Positions 1 through 6,924 of a DNA stretch of 7,635 nucleotides are shown here, piece after piece. The DNA is from an uncultured Bacteroidales bacterium. GTDB lineage: Bacteria; Bacteroidota; Bacteroidia; Bacteroidales; Paludibacteraceae. A model generated the notes under the pieces. The model was given only the letters and a program-made list of their open reading frames with translations. It had not been told where the DNA came from and made no database searches. Every line of letters starts with the position of its first letter. Position 1 is the stretch's first letter. Where the stretch lies: NCBI GenBank assembly GCA_903929065.1, contig CAIYTJ010000143.1:1-7635 (forward strand), read 5' to 3'. Position numbers and translations under genes: made by a program.

Positions 1-10
1 ATTACTATTC

Positions 11-679
11 ATGAAAATACCAAAGATAGCTATTATTGTTGCCGGTGGAAAAGGCGAGCGAATGAATTCCGATATTCCCAAGCAGTTTCTTGAACTTCAC
101 GGGAAACCGGTTTTAATGCACACTCTTGAGGTTTTTCATCGTTTTGAAACCTCGATGGAACTTATATTAGTACTTCCGGAAGTTCAGATTGGTTTTTGGA
201 AAGAACTTTGTTTAAAACACAATTTTATACTTAGTCATCAAATTGTTTCAGGGGGAAAAAACCGTTTTCATTCCGTGAAAAACGGTTTGGAAGCAGTAAA
301 AATTCCTGCTTTGGTGGCTATTCATGATGGCGTTAGGCCATTGGTTAGTATTGAAACTATTTCGCGCTGTTTTGAGACTGCAGAAAAATTTGATGCTGTT
401 GTTCCGGTCTTCGATTTAGTGGAAAGTATACGGCAAATCACCGAAACCGGCAGTCAATCTGTTGACCGGAATGCTTATAAACTGGTGCAAACACCGCAGA
501 TTTTCGATGCTGAATTGTTGAAGAAAGCTTATGAACAAGATTTTTCAACCTTTTTTACTGACGACGCTTCGGTGGTGGAAGCTGCTGGAACAAAAGTTCA
601 TTTAGTGGAAGGAAACAGGGAAAATATCAAAATTACTACCGAATTTGATTTGAAAATAGCTGAATCAATTTTTAAATAA
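11..679 (+). CDS. ispD: 2-C-methyl-D-erythritol 4-phosphate cytidylyltransferase
   Basis: IspD joins CTP and 2-C-methyl-D-erythritol 4-phosphate to give CDP-methylerythritol, the third step of the cytosolic MEP route to isoprenoid precursors. The 222-residue protein carries the whole family signature: the nucleotide-binding loop AGGKGERM (residues 11-18) followed by PKQ (23-25, with the conserved Lys24), GGKNRFHSVKNGL (81-93), HDGVRP (105-110, Asp106), an Arg153 before QTPQIF (160-165), TDDAS (183-187) and NIKIT (205-209, with Lys207). Its length is close to the family norm (E. coli about 236). The ATG at 11 is the natural start because it leads straight into the first beta strand and the glycine-rich loop. 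Only 10 bases precede it, so its promoter is not visible. It is followed after 3 bp by the acyltransferase gene, which suggests one transcript. Identification is very secure. Confidence 0.97.
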   Translation: MKIPKIAIIVAGGKGERMNSDIPKQFLELHGKPVLMHTLEVFHRFETSMELILVLPEVQIGFWKELCLKHNFILSHQIVSGGKNRFHSVKNGLEAVKIPALVAIHDGVRPLVSIETISRCFETAEKFDAVVPVFDLVESIRQITETGSQSVDRNAYKLVQTPQIFDAELLKKAYEQDFSTFFTDDASVVEAAGTKVHLVEGNRENIKITTEFDLKIAESIFK

Positions 680-682
680 CGA

Positions 683-1738
683 ATGGATACTCCAAAACGT
701 AACATACAGTTTCTGGATATATTAAGAACATTGGCAACACTTGGAGTAATTATTATCCACGTTTCTACACCGGTTCTGAAAATGTCTTATGGTAAAAATA
801 TGGAGTTTTGGTGGATTGGAAACGGGATTGATAGCTGTGTGCGTTTTGTAATTGCGATGTTTTTAATGCTGAGTGGAGCTACCATGTTAGGCAAAACGTA
901 CAAATTGGGTGAATTTTACCGGAAACGTTTTACGCGCGTTTTAATACCATTTTTGTTTTGGTCGGCAATTTATTGTGTATATTTATGGCTTAATTTACCA
1001 GTAAAGTCAAAACCCACTGATTTGTTGTCTATTTCAAGTTGGGCATTTCATTTATTTGTAAATCAGGGCATTTCACGACACTTCTGGTATGTTTATATGA
1101 TTGTTATCATTTATATTTTTCTGCCATTTCTGGGAAAAGCTGTACGCCGGTTAAATGAAACTTCATTATGGGTAATACTTTTAGTTTGGATATTATTTAA
1201 TACCGCTCAAACTTTTCATTTATTTTCAACTTCCGGTTGGCCATCTTTGGTTCAACAATATTTCGGTTATTTTCTGTATTCCGGTTATTTAGTACTTGGA
1301 TATCAATTAATGAAAGTTAGGACTTTGTCAAATCAAACCAGAACTTTTGCGGCAATATTCTTTATTATCACCATTTTAGTTGCAGCTATTTCTACCTGGT
1401 TTTTGAGCAAACAAGCTCATAAATTGGACACAAGCATGTACGGAAGTCTGACTATAAATACCATGCTTCAATCCGTTGCACTTTTTATTTTACTAAAAGA
1501 CATTACTGTAAATAACAAAGTTGTTGGTTGGCTTGTAACGAATCTGAGCAATTATAGCTACGGCATTTATCTTGTACATGTACTGATTATCAATTTATTA
1601 TTTGATCATAAAATTTTTTGGACAATGGCTCATCCTTTACTTTCAATTCCCGCAATTGTAAGTTTAGTGCTGACAATTTCATTCGGAATAATTTTTGTTT
1701 TGCGTAAAATTCCATTTCTCAAGCTTATTTCAGGTTAA
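683..1738 (+). CDS. AT3-family (OafA/WecH-type) integral membrane acyltransferase
   Basis: This 351-residue polytopic membrane protein belongs to the acyltransferase-3 family, which moves acyl groups (often acetyl) onto surface glycans or other exported molecules. About ten hydrophobic segments can be read, near residues 12-32, 46-68, 86-105, 134-153, 161-180, 191-210, 221-241, 256-272, 288-307 and 318-341; ten helices is the family norm. The first contains the family motif R-x10-H (Arg15, His26). A basic patch with Arg82 and Arg85 precedes the third helix, RHFWYVYMI (132-140) matches the usual H-x-W-F-x-Y block, and YGIYLVHVLI (293-302) matches the conserved late-helix SxGIYLxH block. There is no extra SGNH domain. 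It lies 3 bp after ispD and 3 bp before recG, so co-transcription is likely. The DNA looks AT-richer than recG, partly because of Phe/Ile/Leu codons. The acceptor substrate cannot be told from sequence; WecH-like O-acetylation of a surface polysaccharide is an inference. Confidence 0.9.
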   Translation: MDTPKRNIQFLDILRTLATLGVIIIHVSTPVLKMSYGKNMEFWWIGNGIDSCVRFVIAMFLMLSGATMLGKTYKLGEFYRKRFTRVLIPFLFWSAIYCVYLWLNLPVKSKPTDLLSISSWAFHLFVNQGISRHFWYVYMIVIIYIFLPFLGKAVRRLNETSLWVILLVWILFNTAQTFHLFSTSGWPSLVQQYFGYFLYSGYLVLGYQLMKVRTLSNQTRTFAAIFFIITILVAAISTWFLSKQAHKLDTSMYGSLTINTMLQSVALFILLKDITVNNKVVGWLVTNLSNYSYGIYLVHVLIINLLFDHKIFWTMAHPLLSIPAIVSLVLTISFGIIFVLRKIPFLKLISG

Positions 1739-1741
1739 TAT

Positions 1742-3838
1742 ATGGATCTTTCTTCCCTAGACATAAAATACCTGCCCGGCGTTGGTCCGAAGAAAGCGGA
1801 GATTTTCGCTAAGGAGCTTGGCATCCATTCGGCGGAAGATTTATTGCGGCATTATCCGTACAAATATGTAGACCGGAGCCGGTTTTATTATATACATGAA
1901 ATTTCTGCTGAAATGCCTTTTATTCAGGTAAAAGGCCAGATTATCCGCTTCGAAAAAGTGGGTGAAGGTCACAATCAACGGCTAAATGCTCTATTTACGG
2001 ATGGAAAAGAAACAATTGAACTGGTTTGGTTTAAAGGTGTAAAATGGGTGCTGGAAAAATACAAAACCGGCATTCAATACGTGGTTTTCGGTAAACCGTC
2101 GCCATTCAACGGTCGGTTTAATATTGTTCATCCAGAGATTGAACTTGTTTCGCAATTGCCTCCGGCTGAACAAATGGGTTTGCAGCCATTTTATAACACT
2201 TCCGAAAAAATGAAAAGCAGTTTTCTGAACTCGAAAACCATTCAGAAAATCATTTTCCCAATTGTTCAGTCCATTAAAACAGGCATTCCCGAAACGCTTC
2301 CGGCTTATTTGTTGAAAAAATTCGCCCTGTTGAATCTTACAGAATCATTGGTAAATGTTCATTTTCCGAAAAATGCCGACCATTTACGCCGGGCCCGCCA
2401 GCGGCTGAAATTCGAAGAATTATTTTATATTCAACTGAATATTCTTCAACAAACCAAATGGCGCGACCAACATTTCCGTGGATTTATTTTTGGTCAAATC
2501 GGGCATTATTTCAATTCATTTTATAACGATTATTTGCCATTTGAACTAACCGGCGCTCAAAAACGTGTTTTGCGGGAAATCAGGATTGATGTGGCTTCAG
2601 GCCGACAAATGAACCGGTTGCTGCAAGGCGATGTTGGAAGCGGAAAAACGCTTGTTGCGCTAATGACCATGCTTATGGCCGTTGATAATGGCTTTCAGGC
2701 TTGTATAATGGCACCAACTGAAATTCTGGCTACGCAACATTTTGCCAGTTTAAAAGAATTACTTGGCGATATTGGCATTAAATTTGCTCTGCTGACCGGT
2801 TCAGTTACTGCAAAAAAACGAGAACCAATACATGAACAACTTCGCAATGGCGAATTAGACATTTTAATAGGAACACATGCTTTGATTGAAGATACCGTTC
2901 AATTTGAAAATCTGGGAATGGTTGTCATTGACGAGCAACACCGGTTTGGCGTAGAACAACGGTCAAAACTGTGGAAAAAGAATGTAAATCCGCCTCATAT
3001 ATTGGTCATGACTGCCACGCCTATTCCGCGAACATTGGCAATGACGCTTTATGGTGATTTGAGTGTTTCGGTTATTGATGAACTTCCTCCGGGACGAAAA
3101 CCGATTCAGACCTTTCATTATTACGAAAATAAACGGCAAGGATTGAATCAGTTTATTGCCAAGCAAGTTGAAGCCGGGCGGCAGGTTTACATTGTCTATC
3201 CGTTGATTCAAGAATCGGAAAAAATTGATTTACAGAGCCTTGAAACCGGCTTTGAATATATGCAGGAAGTTTTTCCGAATTATAAAATAAGCATGGTTCA
3301 CGGTAAAATGAAACCGGCCGAGAAAGAACATCACATGCAAAAATTTGTTGCTGGTGAAACCCAAATAATGGTTGCTACCACCGTAATTGAGGTGGGCGTT
3401 AATGTGCCCAACGCCTCGGTAATGGTGATTGAAAGTGCCCAACGATTTGGTTTATCACAACTACACCAGTTGAGAGGACGGGTTGGCCGTGGTGCTGAGC
3501 AGTCATTTTGCATTTTGCTAACCGATTATAAATTAGGTTCCGATACCCGAAAACGAATGGAAATCATGGTCCGAACCAACGATGGTTTTGAAATTTCTGA
3601 AGCCGATTTGAAACTTCGCGGTCCCGGTGATTTGGAAGGAACACAGCAAAGCGGCTTACCTTTTGATTTGAAAATTGCCAGTCTCGCGCAGGATGGAAAA
3701 ATGCTGGAAATTGCCAGAAATGCTGCTAAGGAAATTTTAGAAGACGATATGAAACTTGAAAAAGTTGAAAATAGGGTGATGGCTGAACAATTAAGAAAAA
3801 TGAAAACAAATACCTTAAATTGGGGCTCAATAAGTTAA
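1742..3838 (+). CDS. recG: ATP-dependent DNA helicase RecG
   Basis: RecG is a superfamily 2 double-stranded DNA translocase that regresses stalled replication forks and remodels branched DNA during recombination and repair. The 698-residue protein is full length. It begins with a helix-hairpin-like segment (YLPGVGPKKAEIFAKELGI, 10-28), followed by the OB-fold wedge domain (about 59-137). The motor follows: Walker A GDVGSGKT (296-303), the RecG-type motif II DEQH (397-400) within IDEQHRFGV, motif III TATPIPRT (424-431), and motif VI QLHQLRGRVGRG (573-584). The C-terminal RecG-specific block DLKLRGPGDLEGTQQSG (622-638) is intact. ATG at 1742 lies 3 bp after the acyltransferase stop and leads directly into the conserved N-terminus. 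The gene is probably the last of the ispD operon, because a promoter signal for ndk follows it. No frameshift or missing motif was seen. Confidence 0.98.
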   Translation: MDLSSLDIKYLPGVGPKKAEIFAKELGIHSAEDLLRHYPYKYVDRSRFYYIHEISAEMPFIQVKGQIIRFEKVGEGHNQRLNALFTDGKETIELVWFKGVKWVLEKYKTGIQYVVFGKPSPFNGRFNIVHPEIELVSQLPPAEQMGLQPFYNTSEKMKSSFLNSKTIQKIIFPIVQSIKTGIPETLPAYLLKKFALLNLTESLVNVHFPKNADHLRRARQRLKFEELFYIQLNILQQTKWRDQHFRGFIFGQIGHYFNSFYNDYLPFELTGAQKRVLREIRIDVASGRQMNRLLQGDVGSGKTLVALMTMLMAVDNGFQACIMAPTEILATQHFASLKELLGDIGIKFALLTGSVTAKKREPIHEQLRNGELDILIGTHALIEDTVQFENLGMVVIDEQHRFGVEQRSKLWKKNVNPPHILVMTATPIPRTLAMTLYGDLSVSVIDELPPGRKPIQTFHYYENKRQGLNQFIAKQVEAGRQVYIVYPLIQESEKIDLQSLETGFEYMQEVFPNYKISMVHGKMKPAEKEHHMQKFVAGETQIMVATTVIEVGVNVPNASVMVIESAQRFGLSQLHQLRGRVGRGAEQSFCILLTDYKLGSDTRKRMEIMVRTNDGFEISEADLKLRGPGDLEGTQQSGLPFDLKIASLAQDGKMLEIARNAAKEILEDDMKLEKVENRVMAEQLRKMKTNTLNWGSIS

Positions 3839-3853
3839 GAAAATAGAATTTGT

Positions 3854-3884
3854 TTTGAAAGCAAGCTTCATTTTTTTAATTTTG
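3854..3884 (+). promoter_or_regulatory. Predicted Bacteroidota-type promoter for ndk
   Basis: TTTG at 3854-3857 and TAATTTTG at 3877-3884 match the Bacteroidota housekeeping promoter pattern (TTTG at -33, TAnnTTTG at -7), with a 19-base spacer, which is the expected distance. Transcription would start near 3890, leaving a leader of roughly 55 bases before the ndk ATG; that leader contains the 3898-3931 repeat. This is the only promoter in the window where both elements match well. The call rests on consensus matching alone. Confidence 0.6.
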
Positions 3885-3897
3885 GAGAACAATAAGA

Positions 3898-3931
3898 AAT
3901 TTCCAATTATCAATTCGTCTATTTCCAATTG
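3898..3931 (+). repeat. Short AT-rich heptamer-type repeat upstream of ndk
   Basis: The 10-mer ATTTCCAATT occurs at 3899-3908 and again 22 bases later at 3921-3930. Between the two lie heptamers CCAATTA and TCAATTC (3903-3916), which include CAATTATCAATT (3904-3915). The 34-base block resembles the reverse complement of 4444-4477 downstream of ndk: 28 or so of about 35 aligned positions agree, with two single-base indels, by hand alignment. The block falls in the predicted ndk leader. Function is unknown, and low sequence complexity makes the similarity less striking than it would be in mixed sequence. Confidence 0.5.
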
Positions 3932-3946
3932 AAAAAACAAAATATT

Positions 3947-4408
3947 ATGGAAAAAACACTTGTAATTATTAAACCCGGAGCAATTCAACGGGGGTTGATT
4001 GGAGAAGTTATTCATCGTTTCGAACGGAAAGGGCTACAATTGTGCGGTATTAAAATGATGCAGCTAACCGATGAAATCCTGGCAGAACATTATGCCCATT
4101 TGGTTCAACGTCCTTTTTTCAAACGAATTAAAGATTCTATGATGATCACTCCGGTGATAGTTTGTTGTTGGAAAGGAATTGATGCAGTGCATATTGTGCA
4201 TGAAATGGCAGGTAAAACCAATGGACGCGAGGCGGCAATCGGCACCATTCGCGGCGATTTCAGTGTGAGCGTTCAGGAAAATATTGTTCATACTTCCGAC
4301 ACGGTTGAAAATGCAAAAACAGAATTGGATCGTTTTTTCACTGAAACTGAGATCTTCGACTTTGACCAACTTAATCTTAACTTTTTATACGCCAACGATG
4401 AAATTTGA
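3947..4408 (+). CDS. ndk: Nucleoside diphosphate kinase
   Basis: NDK moves the terminal phosphate from ATP to other nucleoside diphosphates through a phosphohistidine intermediate, balancing the cytosolic NTP and dNTP pools. The 153-residue protein has all the active-site residues at the expected spacing: Lys9, Tyr49, Arg55, Thr91, Arg102, Asn112 and the phosphorylated His115 (ENIVHTSD, 111-118). TNGREAAIGTIRGDF (91-105) is the classic family block. The variations KPGA instead of KPDA near residue 11 and HTSD instead of HGSD at the active site fit Bacteroidota-type NDKs. I chose ATG at 3947 because MEKTLVIIKPG is the normal family N-terminus; an in-frame TTG at 3929 would add six residues not expected in the family. 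A good promoter lies at 3854-3884, so the gene can be transcribed separately from recG. Confidence 0.97.
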   Translation: MEKTLVIIKPGAIQRGLIGEVIHRFERKGLQLCGIKMMQLTDEILAEHYAHLVQRPFFKRIKDSMMITPVIVCCWKGIDAVHIVHEMAGKTNGREAAIGTIRGDFSVSVQENIVHTSDTVENAKTELDRFFTETEIFDFDQLNLNFLYANDEI

Positions 4409-4477
4409 ATCAATTACCAATTAAATAATTTTCAATTATCAATTAATTGAAAATTGAGAATTGATTCATTGAAAATT
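4406..4477. repeat. Nested inverted repeat built of 7-bp units between ndk and the M23 gene
   Basis: The spacer is almost entirely repeat. Inner perfect arms of 11 bp, AATTTTCAATT (4427-4437) and AATTGAAAATT (4445-4455), flank a 7-base loop. Outer perfect arms of 10 bp, TGAATCAATT (4406-4415) and AATTGATTCA (4459-4468), enclose them, and the left outer arm begins with the ndk stop codon. The left half contains TCAATTA units at 4410-4416, 4432-4438 and 4439-4445 plus CCAATTA at 4417-4423. The right half reads in the opposite sense as TTGAAAA (4447-4453), TTGAGAA (4454-4460), TTGATTC (4461-4467) and TTGAAAA (4469-4475). There is no GC-rich stem and no uninterrupted T tract, so it is a poor intrinsic terminator. 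It could instead be a 3'-end stabilising hairpin or a dispersed intergenic repeat. Confidence 0.65.
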
Positions 4478-4484
4478 AAAATAA

Positions 4485-5348
4485 ATGCACATTATCCTCA
4501 AAAAATATCTACCTGTTTTTGCATTCTTTCTCTCAACTTTTGGGGGTTTTGCTCAGTTGAATAATTTCTCGCTGATTCCAAAAAAAGATACTGCCAACGT
4601 TTACAAAGAAATGTTGAACGATAATTCGGATGACTTGATGGAAAACCATCCGGCTGACGATATTTACAACAATCTCTGGACAAGCGATCATGTAAACCCC
4701 TATAAAATTCCTATTGACAGCCTGCCGGATTCGGTTCGGATTGACGTTTCCAACTTTATTATTCCGGTTCGTGGTGAAGTTACGTCTGTTTTTGGTCCCA
4801 GGCGTTACCGTTTTCATTACGGAATTGATTTGCGGCTAAAAGTAGGCGATTCGGTTCGATGTGCATTTTCGGGGAAAGTCCGGATTATTAATTATGAAGG
4901 TCGTGGTTACGGGAATTATATTGTAATACGTCACGATAACGGACTGGAAACAGTTTACGCTCATCTTTCGGCTGTATTGGTGGCTATGAATCAAAATATC
5001 AAAGCCGGCGACTTAATTGCGTTTGGTGGAAATACCGGGCATTCTACCGGACCGCACCTGCATTTTGAAACTCGATACATTGGAAATGCTATAAATCCGG
5101 CACATATTATCAACTTCAGTACTGGTTTGGTCCATGCAAAAACGTATTTGCTCACCAAAAAGAATGCATTCTATTACCAGCATGAAGTAAAAGTCCTTGC
5201 ATCTGCCAAATACTATAAAGTTAGGAAAGGTGACACGTTGAAGAAAGTTGCAGCCCGTAATGGTACCAGTGTAAAAGCCCTTTGCCGACTGAACGGACTT
5301 AAAACCAAGGCTAAACTTAAAAAAGGTCAGCGCTTGAGAATAAGATAA
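4485..5348 (+). CDS. Secreted M23 (LytM-type) peptidase with C-terminal LysM domain
   Basis: This is a predicted exported zinc endopeptidase that would cut peptide cross-links in peptidoglycan. The 287-residue protein starts with a signal peptide (residues 1-23: basic LKK, hydrophobic core, then GGFA before Gln24; no lipobox cysteine). An Asn/Asp-rich linker follows (about 35-87). The M23 domain runs from about 90 to 210: FGPRRYRFHYGIDLR gives zinc ligands His111 and Asp115, YAHL gives catalytic His160, and GPHLHFE gives His191 and zinc ligand His193. All the catalytic residues are present, so it should be an active enzyme rather than a degenerate EnvC/NlpD-type activator. Residues 243-286 form a LysM domain (YYKVRKGDTLKKVAARNGTS onward), very basic at the end, suited to holding the enzyme on glycan strands. 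It lies 76 bp after ndk with no clear promoter, so read-through from ndk is possible. The exact cleavage specificity is unknown. Confidence 0.93.
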   Translation: MHIILKKYLPVFAFFLSTFGGFAQLNNFSLIPKKDTANVYKEMLNDNSDDLMENHPADDIYNNLWTSDHVNPYKIPIDSLPDSVRIDVSNFIIPVRGEVTSVFGPRRYRFHYGIDLRLKVGDSVRCAFSGKVRIINYEGRGYGNYIVIRHDNGLETVYAHLSAVLVAMNQNIKAGDLIAFGGNTGHSTGPHLHFETRYIGNAINPAHIINFSTGLVHAKTYLLTKKNAFYYQHEVKVLASAKYYKVRKGDTLKKVAARNGTSVKALCRLNGLKTKAKLKKGQRLRIR

Positions 5349-5391
5349 ATCCAGATTTTTAGAACCAAAAACCAAGATATTATATTAGACA

Positions 5392-5436
5392 AATAAAGCC
5401 GCTTCCAATTTTCTGGAAACGGCTTTATTATTTTTT
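5392..5436. terminator. Bidirectional intrinsic terminator between the M23 gene and ahcY
   Basis: Two 16-base arms, AATAAAGCCGCTTCCA (5392-5407) and TGGAAACGGCTTTATT (5414-5429), enclose a 6-base loop. They pair at every position except 5402/5419. In plus-strand RNA that position is a C-A mismatch; in minus-strand RNA it is an allowed G-U pair. On the plus strand the stem runs into a T-rich tract ending in six Ts (5431-5436). On the minus strand the stem ends in TTTATTTG, a weaker tract. It lies 43 bp after the M23 stop and 35 bp beyond the ahcY stop, exactly where two convergent units should end, so it probably serves both. Confidence 0.88.
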
Positions 5437-5471
5437 CATTGCCGAGACTACAAACTATAAACTACCTGCTT

Positions 5472-6893
5472 TTAATATCTGTAATGTTCCGGTTTGTAAG
5501 GTCCGTTTGCATCTACACCAATATATTCAGCTTGTTCCGGAGTCAGTACGGTTAGTTTTACACCCAATTGTTCCAGGTGCAAACGTGCCACTTCTTCGTC
5601 CAAATGTTTCGGTAAACGATATACATCAACCGGATAATCTTTGGTAAAGAGTTCGATTTGCGCCAGGGTTTGGTTGGTAAACGAGTTACTCATTACAAAC
5701 GAAGGATGACCGGTAGCACAGCCAAGATTTACCAAACGTCCATCTGCAAGTAATAAAACACTGTGTCCATCAGGAAAAACATATTTGTCAACCTGTGGTT
5801 TGATATTCACAAGTTTGATTCCCGGATATTTTTTCAGTTTTTCGACCTGAATTTCGTTATCAAAATGGCCGATGTTACAAATAATTGCTCCATCTTTCAT
5901 TTTTGCAATATGCTCGATGCGGATAATATCTTTGTTTCCGGTAGTTGTAACGTACAAATTTCCTTCTGCCAACGCATCTTCCACAGTGGTAACTTTAAAA
6001 CCTTCCATCGAAGCCTGTAATGCACAAATAGGGTCAATCTCAGTTACAATAACACGGGCACCATAAGCCAACATGGATTTGGCACAACCTTTACCTACAT
6101 CACCGTAACCGCAAACTACAACCACTTTTCCTGCCAACATAACGTCTGTGGCACGTTTAATTCCATCCGCTAACGATTCGCGGCAACCGTACAAGTTATC
6201 AAATTTAGATTTGGTAACCGAATCGTTCACATTGAAAGCCGGGAATAATAATGAACCTTCTTCCAACATTTGATATAAACGATGAACGCCGGTAGTGGTT
6301 TCTTCCGAAACTCCACGAATTCCAGGAATCATGCGATTCCAAATTCCATTATCTTCTTTTAAAACATCTTTCAAAATGACATATAATAATCGTTCATCGT
6401 CAGTTCCGGCAACTTTATCAAGAACCGAAGCATCTTTTTCTGCTGCTCCTCCAACATGAATCATCATGGTAGCATCACCACCGTCATCCACAATCACTGT
6501 CGGGCCGTTATGGCCTTCGAAAGTCAATGCCTGAAGCGTACACCACCAGTATTCTTCCAATGTTTCACCTTTCCATGCATAAACCGGAACACCGGCAGCA
6601 GCGATAGCAGCTGCAGCATGATCTTGCGTAGAATAAATATTGCAACTGCACCAACGAACTTCAGCTCCCAGTTCAACCAACGTTTCAATTAATACGGCAG
6701 TTTGAATGGTCATGTGAAGCGAACCCATGATTCGTGCTCCTTTGAGCGGTTTTTGTTGTCCGAATTTTGCACGTAATGCCATTAAGCCGGGCATTTCTTT
6801 TTCAGCTAATTCAATTTCTTTGCGACCGAAATCGGCCAATGACATATCAGCAACTTTATAAGGCAATACGCTGAATAATTCTGTTGTGTTCAT
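5472..6893 (-). CDS. ahcY: Adenosylhomocysteinase (S-adenosyl-L-homocysteine hydrolase)
   Basis: AhcY reversibly splits S-adenosylhomocysteine into adenosine and homocysteine in the cytosol, removing the by-product that inhibits methyltransferases and feeding the methyl cycle. The enzyme uses tightly bound NAD. The 473-residue protein contains NIYSTQDHAAAAIAAAG (85-101), DDGGD (136-140), EETTTGVHRL (197-206), NVNDSVTKSKFDNLYGCRES (221-240, with Lys228 and Asp232 matching the substrate-binding pair of the human enzyme), the NAD loop GYGDVGKG (262-269), GHPSFVMSNSFTNQ (395-408) and the C-terminal KPEHYRY, whose Lys467 and Tyr471 normally reach the NAD of a neighbouring subunit. A segment of about 40 residues near 148-187 is the insertion that separates long bacterial and plant forms from the roughly 430-residue animal enzyme. 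ATG at 6893 follows a TATCTTTG promoter element. The gene converges on the M23 gene and diverges from tatD; no methyl-cycle partner is adjacent. Confidence 0.98.
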   Translation of the reverse strand: MNTTELFSVLPYKVADMSLADFGRKEIELAEKEMPGLMALRAKFGQQKPLKGARIMGSLHMTIQTAVLIETLVELGAEVRWCSCNIYSTQDHAAAAIAAAGVPVYAWKGETLEEYWWCTLQALTFEGHNGPTVIVDDGGDATMMIHVGGAAEKDASVLDKVAGTDDERLLYVILKDVLKEDNGIWNRMIPGIRGVSEETTTGVHRLYQMLEEGSLLFPAFNVNDSVTKSKFDNLYGCRESLADGIKRATDVMLAGKVVVVCGYGDVGKGCAKSMLAYGARVIVTEIDPICALQASMEGFKVTTVEDALAEGNLYVTTTGNKDIIRIEHIAKMKDGAIICNIGHFDNEIQVEKLKKYPGIKLVNIKPQVDKYVFPDGHSVLLLADGRLVNLGCATGHPSFVMSNSFTNQTLAQIELFTKDYPVDVYRLPKHLDEEVARLHLEQLGVKLTVLTPEQAEYIGVDANGPYKPEHYRY

Positions 6894-6924
6894 ATCTGAT
6901 TTTTAGTGTTTTATTTTTGGACTG

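Noticed and set aside
3856..3877. Possible recG terminator: TGAA/TTCA stem followed by seven Ts
   Set aside because: The stem is only four AT-rich pairs, and the T tract overlaps the spacer of the ndk promoter, so a real terminator is not supported.
3929..3946. Upstream in-frame TTG that would add six residues (MKKQNI) to NDK
   Set aside because: The family N-terminus is MEKTLV, and the TTG lies within the repeat block, so ATG at 3947 is preferred.
4064..4369. Antisense open frames within ndk, recG, the M23 gene and ahcY
   Set aside because: They are low-complexity shadows of well-supported genes, with no recognisable domain and no promoter.
4406..4477. CRISPR array
   Set aside because: The repeats are 7-bp units with no spacers of regular length and no cas genes nearby.
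3839..4484. ndk as a mobile cassette or insertion sequence bounded by inverted repeats
   Set aside because: There is no transposase and no target-site duplication was seen, and ndk is a housekeeping gene. The repeats are short, imperfect and AT-rich, so only a repeat-family claim is kept.
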